The position numbers and the translations under genes are program-made. A DNA stretch of 64,000 bases, taken from NCBI GenBank assembly GCA_023374025.1, contig SIJG01000124.1, forward strand, positions 244,607 to 308,606. The letters are read 5' to 3'. Within the stretch, counting starts at the first letter, position 1, and every line of letters begins with the position of its first letter. Below the pieces are notes generated by a model. That model had not been told where the DNA came from, did not search any database, and was given only the letters and a program-made list of their open reading frames with translations. The DNA comes from Heterodera schachtii. Taxonomy: Eukaryota > Nematoda > Chromadorea > Rhabditida > Heteroderidae. Positions 1-12,869 of the stretch are shown here, piece after piece.

Positions 1-1715
1 TTATTTAGTTTTTCATTTATTTGTTAAAGTTATTAAAGAACTAAAATTATTCATTTTTGATTTTTGGGGACAAAAAAGTTTTATTTAATCAAAAATTATT
101 TAACCTTTTTATTTTTATAATTTTTAGCTTAATTATAATTTAAGCTAGAATTTTAAACTTTTGTAATATTGAATTATTTGAATGTTAATGTTTTGAGTTT
201 CTTTTTACTATTTTAATTCGCAAGAAAAGTTTGCCATGGAAACCGAGTAATTCATGAAGTAAATGGAGGCATGAAAGGGGTGATTATGTAACTTTCAATT
301 TTTAAAATTTGCATCACCTTTCGCTAATCAGGTGGTCATTAAAAGAACCAAGGTCTGGCCGCGGTTGGAGATTGATTTTATTTAAATTCAATGATACTAT
401 TTTCAATTATATATTTGTCGAATATGCGTACGGGGTTGGTCGTTAAGAAGTAAATAAATGGTAAACATTGGTCAATTTTGAAACACTGCGCTTTACAAAA
501 TAAACTAACTTTTGTTTACATTCTTTATGATAACATTAAGTAAAAAAAAATTTCATTTTCTTTCTTTTGTAAAATTTTTCATTATTAATAATTTTTCCTC
601 ATTAAAAATTTTTATTATTTTTAAATTTGTTATGACTTTATATAAATAATAATAAAATAATTGTATAATATATCTCGTAGTTCTGTAAAGTTTTGTTATA
701 TTCATCTACTTTACAATTACTTAAATTTATAATCTTAAGTTAAATAAAATGATTAGTATTTGATAGAAATTAATCAATTTATTATTAAATCAAATATAAT
801 AATTTTTTGTTTTATCATTTGCTCTTATTTGATTTTAGATGTTGGTTAATTTATTATCTTAAAATAGAAAACTTTGATTTTAATATTAATTAATTTATTA
901 TTTTTATTTCCTTATTGCTTTTCATTCATAATTTGTGTATTAGCAAAATTTATTACAAAATGTTTTTTTAATTGTTTAAGAATGTTTTCAATTAGGTAAT
1001 ATTCTTTTTTTAATAAAATATTTATCATTTAATTAAAAGAAACATTTTTTATCTAAACTTTCATGTTAAATGTTTTTTATTGAATTTCAATCAAATTTTT
1101 CCAAAAATCACCGGGCTTTAATTAAATCCTTATTTTTTTCCTTATTTGATAATTTTGATCGACTATTCAAGTGTTTTATATTATTTTATTAAATGAATTA
1201 CATATTTATTGTTTTTAATTTAATTTAAAAAAATAAACCATTAAATTCAATTGTTATTTGTGAATTTTTATACAGATTTTGTTAAAATAAAAATTATAAA
1301 TTATATGTTTAAGTTTATTTGAATTTTTTTATTCTGAGCTAAAAATTTCAATAATTAAAATTTTGTGGAATATATTTTTTTGGTGTACTGTGGAGTCAAT
1401 TTTGATTCAAATTTTATCATAATCAAACTTAAAATGCTTTTTTGGCATTTTATCATTTAAAATTTATTAAATAATTACTAAAAATATGAATTATTTTATT
1501 TATACTAATGACCATTATCATCAATTTTTTACCAATTTTAATAGAATTAAGAAAAGTTAAAGCGTTAGAAACAAAAAATAAATGTAATTAAATTTATCAA
1601 AATTCTATAAATTCTTTAATATTTTTCCAAATGTAAAATTTTATGAAGCACTTACATTTGTATATACTTAAGTAAAATGTAATAAAATATGAAATTATTT
1701 AATTTAATTTTTATT
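1..1715. other. T-rich AT block, no gene seen
   Basis: The + strand is strongly T-biased and full of T/A homopolymer runs. The only departure is a richer island at about 225-480, containing CCATGGAAACCGAG and GGTCTGGCCGCGGTTGG; all its frames close quickly and I see no family resemblance. The rest holds nothing I can name. Confidence 0.6.
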
Positions 1716-3360
1716 TTAATTTGAAATCAAAAACAAAGCCAATTGATTGTTAATGACTCCGCCAAAACTAACCGGAGGCAACGCCGAACCATTGGGACGT
1801 CGCCGAGAAAGAAGCGCCATCATAATTAAATTTTTATAAAAATAAAACATATCATTGATTGATATAATTTTTTGATTATTATATTTTGGAAAAAATCGAG
1901 GAGAAATTAGAAAAACATAAAAATAAATAAATAAACAACTGCCAATGACTTGAAGTTTTTTTAAAATTTTGCATGACAAAAAACTCTTTAAAGTGAAATT
2001 AATACAAAAGAAAATAAATGAGTATAACAATAAATAATTTTTAATTTTTAGATAATTAATTTATCAGATTTGTTTATCAAAATAAGGAAGAATAAATATT
2101 AATTTAAAAAATAAAAATTGAAACGAAAGAGAGTTATTCAAATTTGTAGACATTTCAAAATAAGTTTATTTTCAATCCTTTTTCAAGGACGTATATTTCT
2201 TAGTACAAATTTAAACAAATTAATTAAAAAATACAGAAATAAAAATAATAACCGATTTAAAATAAAGTTGAAGGAATTTATGGAAGTATAAAAAATGTCT
2301 GTATTTATATGCTGAGTAATAATTTTTTATGTTTAAAAAAATATATAATTTACTCTTTGTATTAACAATAGAAAACTTAAAATTTTTCCAAATTCAAGTA
2401 TTCAATAATTTGTGAAACAAAGTAAAGCAAGTCTAAATGATTGATTAATTTTAAAATATTTTTTAATAACAAAAATAAATTTAAGCTAACACAATATAAA
2501 ATTTACCTCTAAAACATTAAAAGTTCAAAATGTTTTTAGTATTTTAAAACAGCTATTTAAGCAAAATGTAAAATTAAAAGAAAACTTTATTCCATGACAT
2601 CTCAAATTTTATATTTAAAAAAGTTACAAAATTATTGGCGAAGAAATACAAATTTTATTTAAATAAATATGAATAAATTTCATTCCATTAAATAAATCAG
2701 CAATATTATAATTTTGATTTACATAAATGGATTAATATACAAAAAAATTTAATAATCAACTAATGTCATACAAGTCATTTATAAAACTGTTATTTTCAGG
2801 TTTCTTTTTATTATTATTTTTCTATACATGTTCTTTTTTTATGCGCTGAATTGGTTGCAAAAATTTGAGATTTTTTGTGAGGTCAATTAGGCGATGAAAA
2901 AAAAGGAAAATGCATTAAAGATTAGTAAAAAAACATATATATTAATAAATATATTCAATTGAATTAATATATGAAAGCCTTTTGTAATGGCTCTAGGAAA
3001 ATACGACACTGGAAAATCCGAAATCAACATTGAATTTGAAAAATATTTTTTTCTTTGAGTAAATATTTAATATACACATAATTTAGAAAGAGTTAAATTT
3101 TGGCTCTGGTTCAATTTATGCGTCAAGCAGTACCACGTGGATTACAATTAATTTAAGTAGAGTTATTATGGATTTTTAAGCAAAAACAATTTATTTCATA
3201 AAAAAGGACCAATTTCGTCTTAACATTTGGGCAGAAACGTCATTCTAAATTTTCGTAGAGCACTTTTTGCTCTTTCCAATGCACTATCCCACGTGAGTGT
3301 ACGTATTGTACTCGTAAAGTTATTAAGTGATTTCTATTTAAAAATTTAAATTGCATTTCC
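1716..3360. other. A-rich AT block
   Basis: The + strand switches from T-rich to A-rich here. Apart from the GC-rich patch at 1738-1825, listed separately, it holds only low-complexity AT sequence. A slightly richer patch at 2980-3310 includes a short hairpin, GAGCACTTTTTGCTC, near 3259. No supportable gene. Confidence 0.55.
1738..1825 (-). other. GC-rich patch: possible short exon or decayed hairpin cassette
   Basis: An isolated island of about 88 bp at roughly 50% GC in very AT-rich DNA. On the - strand it is open and reads MMALLSRRRPNGSALPPV, then GFGG-like residues and NNQLA, starting from two consecutive ATGs. A donor-like GTTAGT follows the PP codons. Alternatively it is a diverged copy of the GC-rich hairpin cassette seen in several MITEs here, because both carry CGGCG...GCC...CCGG blocks and translate to Arg/Ala/Pro-rich peptides. 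I cannot decide between the two. Confidence 0.2.
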
Positions 3361-4229
3361 GTTTATTTGAAGGATAATCTTTAATAAAGGTTTTTAAATC
3401 ATCTTTAGATTTAAATACACAAATTTCCAGCGCACAACAGATGGAAGTTTGAGGTGAAAACGACTAAAACATGTACTTTTTAAATAATTTTTAAAACAGA
3501 AATTTTATTTTATTTACAGTTTTTAAGGTAATTCTTTATTCTTTTTCATTTGTATTCATCGCTATTTTAATGCAATTTTTATTATTTTTACTTTACCATT
3601 AATTTTATGAGCATATTCCAAATAATTTGTACATTTATTTATTATATCAGTTTTTATTTTGTTTAACATGTTTGGTGCATGTAAAGCATATCTTTTTTTA
3701 AATAATCCAGATGGTGTCTAATCATGTTTTTAGCTTTTTTTTTTAATATACATATACTTATTTATCAATTGTGATTATTTAAAAGGGCTTATTTTTAAAG
3801 TAATTTATATAAGAGTTTTCAAGAATTATTATTTATATTTTATTTAAATTATTTAGCATTTTTTATAATTGGTAATTAAGAAAATTAATTATTTAATCAA
3901 TATTCCAATTGAGAAAATTTATTTTAAATTATATCATTTTCATATTTTTATCTTAATGTTTTTTGACTTTTATTTTTTGAATCAGAATCTCTGGAAAGTC
4001 TGCACAATGCTCGGGTTTTGTATTAAAAACTTTTTGAAAAACAATGTAGGTTTTGACACTTTAAATCATTTTAAAGAAAATAAATTAATATTTTGATTAA
4101 TTTTATTTTTTAATATATTTTACCGTTATAATTAAAGAAAATAAATTCAATTTTATAAATTCTGCGCATCGTAGGGCACCTCACATGGTAGGTAGGCCCT
4201 TGTTGGCACGGCTATAATTTTATAAAATT
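3361..4229. other. T-rich AT block with small GC-rich patch
   Basis: Mostly T-rich low-complexity sequence. A compact patch at about 4163-4212 (GCGCATCGTAGGGCACC, then GGTAGGTAGGCCC) stands out in GC content immediately upstream of the long duplicated segment. It has neither a tRNA B box nor an open frame, so its nature is unknown. Confidence 0.5.
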
Positions 4230-5885
4230 ATTTTTTTAAATTTTATTTTTATAAAACATGACATACTACCGAGGCAATTCATAGTATTCCATCGGGAATT
4301 GTGTTCATTTAAAGGTATACTTACAAATTTAATTAAATATTTTCAATTTATAAAGTTACTTTTAATTACTAAAAAACTAAATATTTTTATTGATTTTATT
4401 TATCGTTTAGATTCCTTCTTCTCTTTCGCTATAATTTGATTTTTTTTTTGAGTTGTAATAAAATATTTATATTATTATTTTTTAAATTCTTTTTTGTTTA
4501 ATTTTTATTTATTTTGTATAATTTCATTTTATTTTTTTAGTCAATAAATATGTAATTTTGCTATCCGCTTTTAATTTTTATATAATAATTTTTTTATAAT
4601 AAATTAAATATTTTAATGCAGAAAAGAATAATAATGCATAAGATACACATACACAGCTTAATTTAATTGCCTTTAATTTTGTAGAATTTAATAATGAATT
4701 ATAGAATTATTAAGATTAGGTTCACATTCGATGTATTAAATTTAAAACATATTAAAATATTCTTTATGAGATGCGAATTTGGTAAATCATTATATTCTTT
4801 CTTTAAAAAATTTATTATCTTTTTTGTTGATTATGATTTCAGTTCGAATTCATATCACGATTTTTAGACTTAACTCATCAAGAGCTTACGAATGATACCA
4901 AATTTGTCCGAATTTGATCGTTTTAAAAAGGTCAGGAACCCCTTTTTCCCTCAATTTTTATCTCCCTTTTCTCTCACTCTCTCTTTTTTCTCTCTCTCTC
5001 TCTTTTCTCTCTTTTTCTCACTCTCTCTCTCTTCCTCTCATCCCTCTCTCTCTTTTACATTGAGATTTAGTTAGTTTTAAATGAAGATGTTACTATTTAT
5101 GAAGTGAATATCGCTGATCGCTCATGAATAATATAAAAGTGACTAAAAAAAATATATTCAAAAGAATATTCATTATAAAACAATAAACCACATGTTTAAG
5201 CAAAAAATAATTATGATAAGGATAAAATAATAAAATATTATATTGAAGAATGCATTAAATTAACATTGTCTATATTAATTATAAATATTATAATATTTTT
5301 ACTATTAAAAATTCAATTTTAGCGTTAATTCACTTTTATGAATAAAAAATACATACACAATAATTTTTAAATTAATTTTCAAAATTAAATAATGAAGTAT
5401 TTATATTAATTTTATATAAAAAATAACAAATATGATAAAACATACTTAAACAATCTAAATTAGGCTAGTAGATGAAAAAAATGAGGCTATTCATGATTAT
5501 TCTATATAAAAAATATTTCAACAAATATCTACTAATTAATCCTTTACTTGAAAATATAATTTTAAACAATAGTTTTTAACTCTAATTGGTCAAGAACGAA
5601 CAGCCCAGAGTACTCTTTAAAAATATTTTTTTGATTAAATACGTTTAATTTTAATTTTCGAAAATAAAGCTAAACTTTAATCTAAACTTTAATAAAATTT
5701 AAAAAGTGAATATTTATAGAAATAAATAGATTTAGTTTACGGTAAAAAAACTAAAAAAGAAAGCGAATCAAAGAATTTAAATCACAAAATGTTGTCTGAA
5801 AATTACTAAATTTACTACGCAATTTTTATTCTTCATGAATTCTACTTCATTAAATTCATTCTAGTTTTTGCTAAATTTAAAAATA
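4230..5885 (+). repeat. Long direct duplication, copy 1
   Basis: This segment recurs in the same orientation at about 15550-16740. Shared landmarks are ACCGAGGCAATTCATAG near 4270, CATCGGGAATTGTG, the run from AGATACACATACACAGC to CGAATGATACCAAATTTG, the CT-rich tract and AATTGGTCAAGAACGAAC near 5585. This copy carries about 450 bp (roughly 5056-5507) missing from the other. Identity looks around 95% with many 1-bp indels in homopolymers. No coding frame spans it. Confidence 0.9.
4963..5058 (+). repeat. CT-rich microsatellite, copy 1
   Basis: Impure (CT)n/(TTTCTCTC)n tract inside duplication copy 1. It gives an artefactual Ser/Leu/Phe-rich reading frame. The paralogous tract at about 16297-16366 is shorter, as expected for replication slippage after the duplication. 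Confidence 0.9.
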
Positions 5886-7380
5886 AAATTTCGTTTAATA
5901 AAATATATAAGCAAGTTCAATGATATAAGAAAATTATATATTTAAAAAACTTAAATTTAATATATCACTGCCATGATGCATATTTTTTAACAAAAATTTC
6001 TTCAAAAAATTGAATTCGAACATTTGTTAATTGTTTAAATTATAATAATTGTTTTAAAAAAGTTTTGAAGCAGTTTTAAGGTGTTTCGTCGGTACAGCCA
6101 TACATGTTATGAACTAATAATAATCATAAAATTAAACACCGCGTGATCAATTTTGTTTCATTTTTAAAAAATTGAAAAATACACATTTATATGAGGAAAT
6201 AGCAACATTTTTTAAAAATAATTAATTTAATCATTAGCACTTATTGCCATATATTAGAAATACATACTTACAAAAATAAAGTAAAATTCAAAAAAAACCA
6301 ATAAAAAATAAAATATTTTATTAACCTTTAAAATAGAAATCAACTTGCAAAAAACGTGTAAATGCAATCCGACAAAAAACGAAAAATAATTTTATATGCA
6401 TGAAAAAATAAAACAATTTTAAGTACAGTTATAGAAAATAAATCAAATTATATAAATCAAGAGAAGTAAATAAATGTCAGAAATTTATATATAATGAAAA
6501 ATAAATTAAAATATATTCAAATATAAAAAAGATAAAATATTAATTATTAAAAACAAACAAATGTTTAAACAACTATGCAATACAAAAAACTATAATTTCA
6601 CTACAATTCACAAATAGTTAAACTCAATAATTGTGGTTAAAAAATTAAATTTTTTCGAATAAACAAACTTTATAGCAAGAGAATTGAAAATAAAAATAAA
6701 TAGAAAAAATTTATTTTTTTAAGCAAAAAATATATTAAAAAACTTATTCAACAGTGTATTAAAATGCATAAAAGTATACTGTTGCGCGCAGGAACAAAAA
6801 CTGGAGGCAGCAAGTTTTAATGAGCATTATTTATTGACGGAAACATGATTTATATTAATGTTACCATTATAAAAAATAATTTTGCCATATTATAAGTCTT
6901 GATATAATTTGTCTTAAAATTTTAAATAAAAAATTAACATTCCTATTTTTAAATTTTGAAAAAACATGACTTAATTAAACTCATTTGCGCAATATACCAA
7001 TAAGATATCGCCGAATGGCAAGAAAAAAAAACGAATTTGAAAAGAAACTAACAAATACCATATAAAGTTAAAAAATACTTTCTTTTTACCAAACCAAAAC
7101 TCACCACTATAAAACGAATTCACAAATGAGCTAACAAAATAGTTCAGTAAACGAATATTAACAATAACAATAAAAGTCAAATGTATACATTCATAAATTC
7201 TTAATGCGTGCCTGCAAAAATATGATAGAATATAGGTTATATGTAAAATTTAAATTCGATCAAATATTACATATTATGTAATACAAAAATACTTCTCATC
7301 AACTATTTTATTTATTTTTATTGTATCTTACGATTTGTTATAAATTAAACCAAAATTATATAAAATAGAATATGCTTGAA
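5886..7380. other. A-rich AT block, no gene seen
   Basis: The + strand is A-rich throughout. Small islands lie at 6062-6110 (GGTGTTTCGTCGGTACAGCC) and 6780-6830 (GTTGCGCGCAGG, then CTGGAGGCAGCAAG). Neither has an open frame or a recognisable match. The rest is low complexity. Confidence 0.55.
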
Positions 7381-7640
7381 TATTTATTTTTTTGGGCAGA
7401 ATTGCCTTGCTCTAGCCCCTCCCTTCATGTAAAAATTTTAAAATGAGGATGAATTGATTGATGGAATTCCTCGGCCTTTATGATGGGAATTTGCTCTATG
7501 ATGCTGAGCACAGCGGACTACTTATCGTCTTGACGCCCCGACAGATCTGTTACGGGCTAGGAAAGGCCTTAGACAATATATAAGCAATTAAATTGTATGA
7601 TGGTTTTTAAGTAACGACCCAGCACCGGTAGATAAATGTA
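7381..7640. other. GC-richer unique island ending in a MITE-terminus remnant
   Basis: About 250 bp of near-balanced composition, including GCCTTGCTCTAGCCCCTCC and GACGCCCCGACAGATCTG, with all frames interrupted. Its 3' edge (about 7596-7630, TTAAGTAACGACCCAGCACC) matches the terminus of the family represented at 51923-52335 and 56487 (GATTAACGACC, CCAGCA or CGGCACCC). I read that edge as a decayed right end of the same MITE family; the remainder is unidentified. Confidence 0.45.
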
Positions 7641-7681
7641 ATAAATAAAGAAGGGACTGAAATGGACTTTTGTCGTACCCA

Positions 7682-7779
7682 ACAATTAAAAGGTAGGTTT
7701 TTAAATGAAGATGACTAATAATTTTGTATTTGTTTCTCGCCAATTCTTAAAAGTAGGGTTAAGCCCCGAGCCCTCTGGG
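7682..7779 (+). repeat. 98-bp perfect duplication, copy 1
   Basis: These 98 bases are identical to 14762-14859 at a constant offset of 7080. The duplicated piece spans 72 bp of ordinary flanking DNA, including the TSD CTTAAAAG, plus the first 26 bp of the MITE at 7754. The second copy must therefore post-date the MITE insertion, or be an assembly product. Confidence 0.95.
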
Positions 7780-9049
7780 GGCAAAATGTCAGGGCCGGGG
7801 ACCTCGGAGGGTGACATGTCGGGGGTCGGGTCGGGGGGGAGCTCAATTGTCGGGGGTCGGGGACCCCGATCGGGTAGTGATCAACGAAATTTTTAACGAA
7901 AAAAACAATTTTTTCTTTTTAAATTCTTGTAAATCTTCCTTTTTTCACTTTAATCATCTGATTTCGTTAGCGCCAGCATGAGTGAGTCCAAGCTGGCCTT
8001 TAAACAAGTGCTGCCATTTGTTCTTATTTATAAGAATGTTCTGATTTTGGGGTAGCGATAATTTATAATTTTGAAATTTTATGGCATAATGTCATTAAGC
8101 AGGGTTCGTAAGTGTCCTTCTTTATTCCTTATTTCTAAGATTTGTCATTACTTGGAGGGGCCAGATCTTAGAAAATGAAAATGTCCTAATTTCTAAAATT
8201 TTGCTTATTTTCAGGCTTCACCTAAACTTTTTAAATTTTTCTGGTTAATGTTTATTTCGCTGGTTTTTGAGAAAAAAAAAACTTTAAAATGGCAATTTTT
8301 ATGTAAAAAATGCTACCAAAATTTTTTCTTTGTCAACCAAATTCAATGATCTTGGTATCATTCGAGAGCCCTTCAGATGCTCTATAAGCCTGCAAAATTT
8401 AAAAAAAAATTTGTTAAGATTTAAAAAAAGTTCGGGCCAAAAATGTTGGAAAATCTGGTTGTATGAATTCTTCTGGCCATAACTTTTTTGAAACTTAACG
8501 AGATTTTTCGAATTGTGCAGGCTAATAGAGGACACTTAGGGCTATCGAAGGATACTAACAAGCAAAATGAATTCTAATTTTCAAAAAATTCTGATAGCAT
8601 TTTGATCAAATAAACTGTAAAAATTTACTGATTTGAAAAAATGTTGCTAAATGTTATTATTTTTGACCCTAAAATCTTATTTTTCGGCCTTGGTGTTCAT
8701 ATTTTGAAAAATTACCGATCGGCACCATGGTTTTGGGGGGCCGGCGGTGCCGATAGGCGCCACCGGAAAGTTTTTCGTAATTTTTAATGAATTAAATTAA
8801 GAAACTTTGTTCAAAATTTCAAAAATTTTCAATATTTCCCGCCTTCGTAGATGAATTAACTTTTAAATTTTTAAAACGCTCGGAGTCCCCAATCCCCCGA
8901 AATAGTGTCGGGGGATCGGGGGGGGGCAAAAAGTCGGGGGTCGGGGACCTCGGGGAATGACATGTCGGGGGTCGGGTCGTGGGATCGGCCCAAAAAACGT
9001 CTCGGGTCGGGTCGGGGGACGGGGGGCTCGGGGTCGGGGCTTAACCCTA
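7754..9049. mobile_element. hAT-type MITE (TIR TAGGGTTAAGCCCCGA), 1296 bp
   Basis: Starts TAGGGTTAAGCCCCGA and ends with the reverse complement. It is flanked on both sides by the 8-bp duplication CTTAAAAG (7746-7753 and 9050-9057). The ends fit the hAT terminal rule YARNG. No transposase frame is present. Both subterminal zones are G-rich on the + strand, with many GGGGGTCGGGTCGGGG-like runs (7790-7885 and 8880-9040). The interior carries the AGCTATCGA/GATACCAA motif twice in opposite orientation (about 8349 and 8540), a stretch homologous to the terminal part of the 13336 element (about 8630-8730) and one GC-rich hairpin cassette (8741-8766). It is therefore a composite non-autonomous element. 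Confidence 0.93.
8741..8766. repeat. GC-rich hairpin cassette, copy in the 7754 MITE
   Basis: Core GGCGGTGCCGATAGGCGCC flanked by CC and ACCGG. The two halves are inverted repeats able to form a strong hairpin. The same core recurs in unrelated-terminus elements at 13639, 13774, 34609, 37196, 37329 and 37434. Confidence 0.9.
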
Positions 9050-9057
9050 CTTAAAAG

Positions 9058-12000
9058 GATTATTTTAATTAAGGAATATTTAAGTTTAAATATGTGGAAG
9101 ATTTTTGTCTTTCCGGGTCTTACTGAATTTAAGTATTAACCTTTCTAATATTGCGTAACAAAATTAAAATTTTGACGAACTTATACTATAAAACATGTTT
9201 TAATAAGTGTCAAATGTTTATTTATATTCCTTTAGCTCCAAATTATAAACTTAATATACATATGTTAAATAGATTAAAATTATGTAATAAAAATTATAAA
9301 CTGAACTAGGAATCTGCAAATTTTAATGTATAAAATTTAAATTTTACAAATTTTCTAAATAATAAAAAGCATTTTATTTTTCATTTGCAGATTACTTTAT
9401 AATTGGTATTATTGTTCGAAAATTTAATTTATTAGAACTTTATTCATCACTGTGGTTTGAAAAGCGAATGTTTGCGAAAATCAGTAAAGCATTTTTATAA
9501 TATCATTTAAAATGAGCTTTTATTTTTAATATTATAAAACAAAGGTTAGGTTTTATTTGACAATTTTAATTCATCGAATATTTTATAATTAATGTCGAAT
9601 TGTCTCGAAATTATCTAGTTAGAGTGTCTGAAGCTTTGGAATTATTAGCACAATAAATCGTTTTCTTAAAAATACTATATAAATTCTTTGATTTTTATAA
9701 TAATTGCTAATTTTTATTATCAACTTTAGTTGTATTGATTACAAAGCAAAAATTATATTATTATTTTTTACTACAAGAATAGGAAAGTCTAATATAGATT
9801 AGTGTACCGACCCACATGGAAAAACACATGGTTTGTCGTCAACTTGCCCAATTGTTATTAAAAATAATATTTCTTATTATTCTATAAGTAATAAAATTTA
9901 CAATAAATTTTAATTATTTTAATTTATTTTCAAACACGATGAATTTAATTTTGTCCCTTCTCTGATTATTTCTACATATATATCAAATTAGTTGTAATTG
10001 CTGAATTAAAATTTTTTTTTCTTTTTTTTATTCCACGCATTCTCCATCTGGGAAATAGACGCTAATTGCTTGCGGTCATCATTCCAGTGTGCTCATTAGT
10101 TTAATTCATTGTTATTTCCAATAGTTAATTTAGATTCTGCTTTTAAATGATTGTTTTCCAAAATTTTGTTAAAACTCTCACGAAGAATTTTGTAGGAACT
10201 TATATTTATTATACAAATAAGCTTCTATTGGCACTATGAAAAAAACTTTGTATTATTAATTTTTATAATCTCAATTAATTATTTATTATTATCATTTTTT
10301 ATTTGATTATTGAAAATTATGAATTTTCTAGTTTGACTTAAAGTTCAAATTTTATTATTAAAATCAATTAAAAATTTAATTTTAATAAGTATATAATCCT
10401 TGATTCTTTTAGGACATAAAAAGATATCATTAACCTTGTTCTGACCCTATTTTTCATAAGTATCTTTGTAATCTTGTCGCATTGTCTTTAATTTAGTTTC
10501 TTTAAAATTGTTAAAATTATGTTGAAATTATTTTCAAATAAAATTTCGATACACTTATTTTTTATATCCATTTTTATTGTTCAGTATGCCTAATTTCTAA
10601 CAATTTCCTTTTTCTAGGAAAATTTTTTAATTTATTTTAATCTATTCATAATAAAGACGGTAATTTCATAAAATCGTTTGAGTTGCTTAATAAATTCATT
10701 TAAAAATTATAATATGTTTATTTTAGGAAAAAGGGATTTTTTAAAATTGCTTTAATAATAAATTATTTTACAAATACTAAATAGAGACCTTTTTTTCCAA
10801 TTTATCAATATTTTTATATAAGAATGTATTTTTTGGAATTTTAAGTTTTTTAAATATTTATTCCAATATTTTAAATTCTATGTGATTTACTAATGATTGT
10901 CATGTTATTTTAGTTTTTTTCTTATTGTTGGAAACGATATTTGATCACAATATATTTAATTTGCATAGAGTTGGTTGTTATTGCTTGTTTAAACCTTTGA
11001 AATAATTAAAAATATTAATTTATGATAAATCCACAGACAATTGCTTTTATCCGGTTTCAAAATCCAAATTTTTAGTTTTCATTCAAATATTCAGAAATAC
11101 GACGTGTATGAGAAACCTCTTATTGCAGGCAAGGATTTCATTTAGTTTATTTTGATACCGAATCGCCTAATTTCTTGCAACTCACTTAAACAAATTCTTG
11201 GAAATTTTTATAGCCACATAATAAAGAAAAGTTTTTTTGTATTTTCATGCTTGAACAAACTGTTTCATATCCAATTTAATAAAAGGAATGTCTTAATTTT
11301 AATTTACATATATTAATTCCAAATATGGAATTAACTATTATTTTCTTCTAATTATATATAATATTAAAAAAGTAAATTATATTTATTATTACAATCTTAG
11401 TTATTTTTGTATTTTATCTTAAAAAAATGGTCAAATTAATTCGTTTACCTTTTCAGAGATAAATAATAATATAAAATTTCCTTCTAATTCTCACGACTAA
11501 TTTTTTAACAAATAAAATGATTTTAATAAAATTGAGCTTTAGTTTTATTAGTTCTGAAACTTAATAAAATATAAACAAAATTTCAGTTATTATAGCCGTC
11601 AAATGACAGGCCAAGGTCCTTTTTTATTTTAGTACTTTTAGAATTTTGCTTATATTTTTCAATTTTTTTTTCTTGCATTATATTGATTTCGAATCGCTTC
11701 GATGTACCACAAATTAAAATATTTATTTAAGTATTTCTTTATTAATGAGTTTGAAAAAATATGATTTAAATTTAATCATTTAACTATTTCTATTTTATAT
11801 TTTTTATTGTTGTATTATTAACTTTTGCCAATAATATTATATAATTTATAGTAATTCGTTTTTAATTGTAGTATTTTAGAAAGAGGAGTGAAGAAAGCGT
11901 GAACAGCAAACTCGACAGTAAGGAACGCAATAGGAGAAAAAGAGAATTTTCAAAGTATAGAAATTAGGAGTTATTTTGCATTCTTTTAAATTTTATTGCA

Positions 12001-12865
12001 CATTCCACCAAACATTTATTTTTGTAGGTTGTCAGTTTTTTTATGTAAAAATTTGTCACTCTGATAAAAAATTTCAATTAATTTTGTAATTAAAATTATA
12101 GTATTTTTAATCAGTTTTTGATCACGATTTTAACTAAATCTCGACTTACAACAGCAGTTTCTGTATCCTTCCAATTTTTTAATATCTTTATTTTTGCCTT
12201 ATTTTTTGAATAGCTAGTATTTTAAAATTTTTTAATATATATTATTTAAATAAGCATATAAGTTTTCGTTTGCTAATTGAAAATTCCAAGATGAGTGTAA
12301 AACAATATCTAATGGCTAAGTTTATATCTCTTTTACTGACTACTTAACTTAAATTGAGAGATGAAAAATAATAAAAAACTTGTACTTATAATTTTTTAAC
12401 AGATTGTACAAGATAGAAAAGCTAAAAACAAAGCACATACATATAATGATTTTAAAATATTACAAGATTAATAGAATTATGATTCTTATTGTAGAAAATT
12501 AATATTTATTAAATTTTTCTTTATATAAATATCATTATTTATATATTGACCCTATCCTGTGTCTTTCTAACAATTTTTTTTTAAATAAACCATATTCTAT
12601 TATTAACACCCTTATATTTTCCGTTTTTGGCGCAGAGGTAAAAACATTAATTGTTTTATTTTTTTAAATGTTCTTTATTAGAAAAATAATCAAGCTACGC
12701 GGAAGATTGAAGATCTTTATTAATATTGTTATAAAGTTCATAAATAAAATTTGTTTGGAATTATAATTAAGAAAGAATTAAATTATTTATTTCTCATTCG
12801 TAAAATAAAAGTTATATTATTATAAATAAAATTTTGTATTAATGATTAAATTTCATTTACTCTTA
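9058..12865. other. T-rich block, 3.8 kb
   Basis: Long + strand T-biased stretch. Part of it (about 11680-11760, with TCGCTTCGATGTACCACAA) aligns directly with 43730-43810, suggesting that both are old copies of one sequence. Modest islands lie at 9800-9850 and 10030-10110. A purine-rich patch at 11880-11967 is listed separately. No gene can be supported. Confidence 0.5.
11880..11967 (+). other. Candidate terminal exon, very charged peptide
   Basis: A purine-rich, relatively GC-rich patch in a T-rich block. After an acceptor-like TATTTTAG (ends 11879) the frame reads KRSEESVNSKLDSKERN, continues with RRKREF and stops with TAG at 11965-11967. The preceding in-frame stop (11869-11871) sits just upstream of the acceptor, as expected for an exon. 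The peptide resembles charged tails of nuclear proteins only in composition. Twenty-nine codons is short enough to arise by chance. Confidence 0.22.
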
Positions 12866-12869
12866 TTAC

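Noticed and set aside
4163..4212. Possible tRNA or tRNA-derived element
   Set aside because: No GGTTCGANNCC-type B box, no acceptor-stem pairing and no cloverleaf could be drawn.
4892..5074. 60-codon Ser/Leu/Phe-rich frame
   Set aside because: It is the CT microsatellite in translation, and the frame is not kept in the paralogous copy at 16.3 kb.
7705..9139. Gly/Arg-rich open frames at 7705-7896 and 8957-9139
   Set aside because: They translate the G-rich subterminal repeats of the 7754 MITE and cross its boundaries, so they are not genes.
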